This document shows positions 62,180 to 64,000 of a stretch of DNA of 64,000 bases, piece by piece. The position numbers and the translations under genes are program-made. The stretch is from assembly GCA_902555945.1 (NCBI GenBank), contig CACDUS010000001.1, forward strand, positions 1 through 64,000. Reading direction: 5' to 3'. How positions within the stretch are numbered: the stretch's first letter is position 1; each line of letters starts with the position of its first letter. This DNA is from an uncultured Pelagibacteraceae bacterium (GTDB taxonomy: Bacteria > Pseudomonadota > Alphaproteobacteria > Pelagibacterales > Pelagibacteraceae). The notes under the pieces were generated by a model. The model was not told the DNA's origin. It did no database searches and saw only the letters and a list, made by a program, of their open reading frames with translations.

Positions 62180-62598
62180 AACAAGAGTTTTACAATCTTC
62201 AAATTAATACTAATGGTCAAAAATTGTATGAATTCACAAATCGAACTATTGAGTGGATAAAAAAAAATAAGTTCAAAAATGGAATGATTAATTTGAGTAT
62301 TCAGCACACAAGTGCATCTTTAATTGTACAAGAAAATGCTGATCCTGATGTACAAACTGATTTATTAAATTATTTTGATAATTTGGTTCCAATGAATAAC
62401 AAATTATATATTCATACCATAGAAGGAAAAGATGATATGCCTGCCCACATAAAATCAGCATTAACAAATAATCAAATTTCTTTAAGTGTTAGTAATGGTA
62501 AATTGTTGCTTGGAACATGGCAGGGGATATATTTATTTGAACATAGATTAAATCCTCAAACAAGAACAATAACTCATCATTTTCTAGGCGAAGTTTAA
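62176..62598 (+). CDS. YjbQ/UPF0047 family protein
   Basis: NLSIQHTSASLIVQENADPDVQTDL; GTWQGIYLFEHR. Confidence 0.93.
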   Translation: MKQEFYNLQINTNGQKLYEFTNRTIEWIKKNKFKNGMINLSIQHTSASLIVQENADPDVQTDLLNYFDNLVPMNNKLYIHTIEGKDDMPAHIKSALTNNQISLSVSNGKLLLGTWQGIYLFEHRLNPQTRTITHHFLGEV

Positions 62599-64000
62599 TT
62601 TTTTTTCAAACTTTGAAAAGCATTTAACGCAGAGGCTCTTGCTTCTTCATGTATTACAATTGGTTTTGGATAATCTTTTCCAATAAAAGTATTAATTGCT
62701 TCTTGGTATTTTAGTTCCATTTCCCAAGGTTTATGAATAAATTTTGAAGGTACTTTATTTAATTCTGGCACCCATTTTTTAACGTATAAACCTTGCTTAT
62801 CAAATTTTTCACCCTGAAGAATTGGATTGAATATTCTAAAATAAGGAGCAGCATCAGCTCCACAACCAGCAACCCATTGCCATTGAGCTACATTATTTGC
62901 TTTGTTGAAATCTAATAAACAATTTCTGAAATATTTTTCACCCTCTATCCAATTTATTCTTAGATGTTTAACTAAAAAAGAACCTACAACCATTCTTATC
63001 CTATTGTGCATCCAGCCAGTTTCATAAAGTTCTCTCATGCCAGCATCAACAATTGGATAACCTGTCATTCCATTTTTCCAAGCTTTGAGAGATTTTTCAT
63101 TTTTCACCCATGGGAATCTATCAAATTCTTTTCGAAAATTACCTTTTAGAAATTCTGGGAAATAGTTGATTAAACTATGAGAAAATTCTCTCCATCCTAG
63201 CTCATTTATATATTTTCTGTAGCCAATATTTTTTGATTTAATTTCATTACATTTTTTCCATATAGTTCCAACATGTATTTGTCCAAATTTTATATACGGT
63301 GATAATTTTGAAGTACCTTCTATAGATGGTATATCTCGAGAAGTACCATAGTTTTTAATTTTATTTTCTATTAAATCTCTCAATCTTTTTTTTGAGTCAT
63401 TTTCTGAAACATCCCAATATTTTTCAAATTTTTTGTGCCAATTTTTTTTAGGTAATATGTTTTTTGGAGTAATACAATTTTTAAAATATGATTTAATTTG
63501 TGTTTTTTTTTTAATTACGTAGTTTTTACCAGGCGGTAAACTTAAATAAATTTTTTCAGCAGTTCTCCAAAATGGTGTAAAAACTTTAAATGGGGTTTTG
63601 TCATTTTTAGTTACCTCTTGAAATTCGTTTAAAATATTACCCTTAAAATATTTAAAATTTATTTCATTTTTGATAAAAACATCTTTTATTTTTTTACCTT
63701 TTGTAATAACGTCGGGTTCATAAATTTTATTCCAATAAATTGAAACATTATCTTTTTTTTTAATTTTTGAAAAAATATCTAATTCATCTCCTTTAATTAT
63801 TTGAAGATTAATTTGATAATTTGATAAATCTTTTTTAAAGTTTTCTAGAGATTTTGACAACCACCATTTTTGTGCTTCTCTTTTGTTGTCATAGTCATTA
63901 TTGTTATAAATAAAAAAAGCAATAACATTTTCGTGATTTTGTGATGCATATGAAAGAGCAGCATTATTCTCTATTCTAAAATCTTCTCTAATCCAAACTA
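62595..64000 (-). CDS. phrB: Deoxyribodipyrimidine photolyase, N-terminus beyond window
   Basis: Photolyase FAD-binding region GWMHNRIRMVVGSFLVKHLRINW...; frame stays open to 64000 (WIREDFRIENNAALSYASQ...). Confidence 0.92.
   Translation of the reverse strand, partial: VWIREDFRIENNAALSYASQNHENVIAFFIYNNNDYDNKREAQKWWLSKSLENFKKDLSNYQINLQIIKGDELDIFSKIKKKDNVSIYWNKIYEPDVITKGKKIKDVFIKNEINFKYFKGNILNEFQEVTKNDKTPFKVFTPFWRTAEKIYLSLPPGKNYVIKKKTQIKSYFKNCITPKNILPKKNWHKKFEKYWDVSENDSKKRLRDLIENKIKNYGTSRDIPSIEGTSKLSPYIKFGQIHVGTIWKKCNEIKSKNIGYRKYINELGWREFSHSLINYFPEFLKGNFRKEFDRFPWVKNEKSLKAWKNGMTGYPIVDAGMRELYETGWMHNRIRMVVGSFLVKHLRINWIEGEKYFRNCLLDFNKANNVAQWQWVAGCGADAAPYFRIFNPILQGEKFDKQGLYVKKWVPELNKVPSKFIHKPWEMELKYQEAINTFIGKDYPKPIVIHEEARASALNAFQSLKKN

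Overview
This AT-rich window looks like a Candidatus Pelagibacter (SAR11, Alphaproteobacteria) chromosome segment, judging by composition, gene density and gene families. It is almost entirely coding, with short intergenic gaps. From left to right it holds: a partial GNAT acetyltransferase (open off the left edge, absent from the ORF track); a circularly permuted two-piece tmRNA on the minus strand; thyX/mrp; hflKC-DUF2065-degP-miaA; ilvB(frame-disrupted)-ilvH-ilvC; leuA-mreBCD-mrdA-rodA; a block of small metabolic genes; two branched-chain-type ABC transporter clusters enclosing azlCD, a glaH/csiD-like glutarate hydroxylase and a proC-like gene; a EutA/DoeA-like pair with a polyamine-type ABC transporter and a reversed-order 3-hydroxyacyl-CoA dehydrogenase/enoyl-CoA hydratase; an agmatinase-family hydrolase with an aldehyde dehydrogenase; an ureide (allantoin) catabolic module; acnA; a BamB-like/ZapE block; and a photolyase running off the right edge. 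I found no CRISPR array, prophage or transposon. The best leads are: a compact (~55 nt) putative sRNA or attenuator at about 23723-23778; the permuted tmRNA with a short ANESYALAA tag; a +1 frameshift in an A6 run within ilvB; a 23-aa membrane microprotein ORF missed by the ORF track; a MreC with a coiled-coil/Cys C-terminal extension; and the nitrogen-compound scavenging neighbourhood at 37-55 kb with a structured leader before the NCS1 permease. All family assignments come from reading motifs by eye, with no database search.
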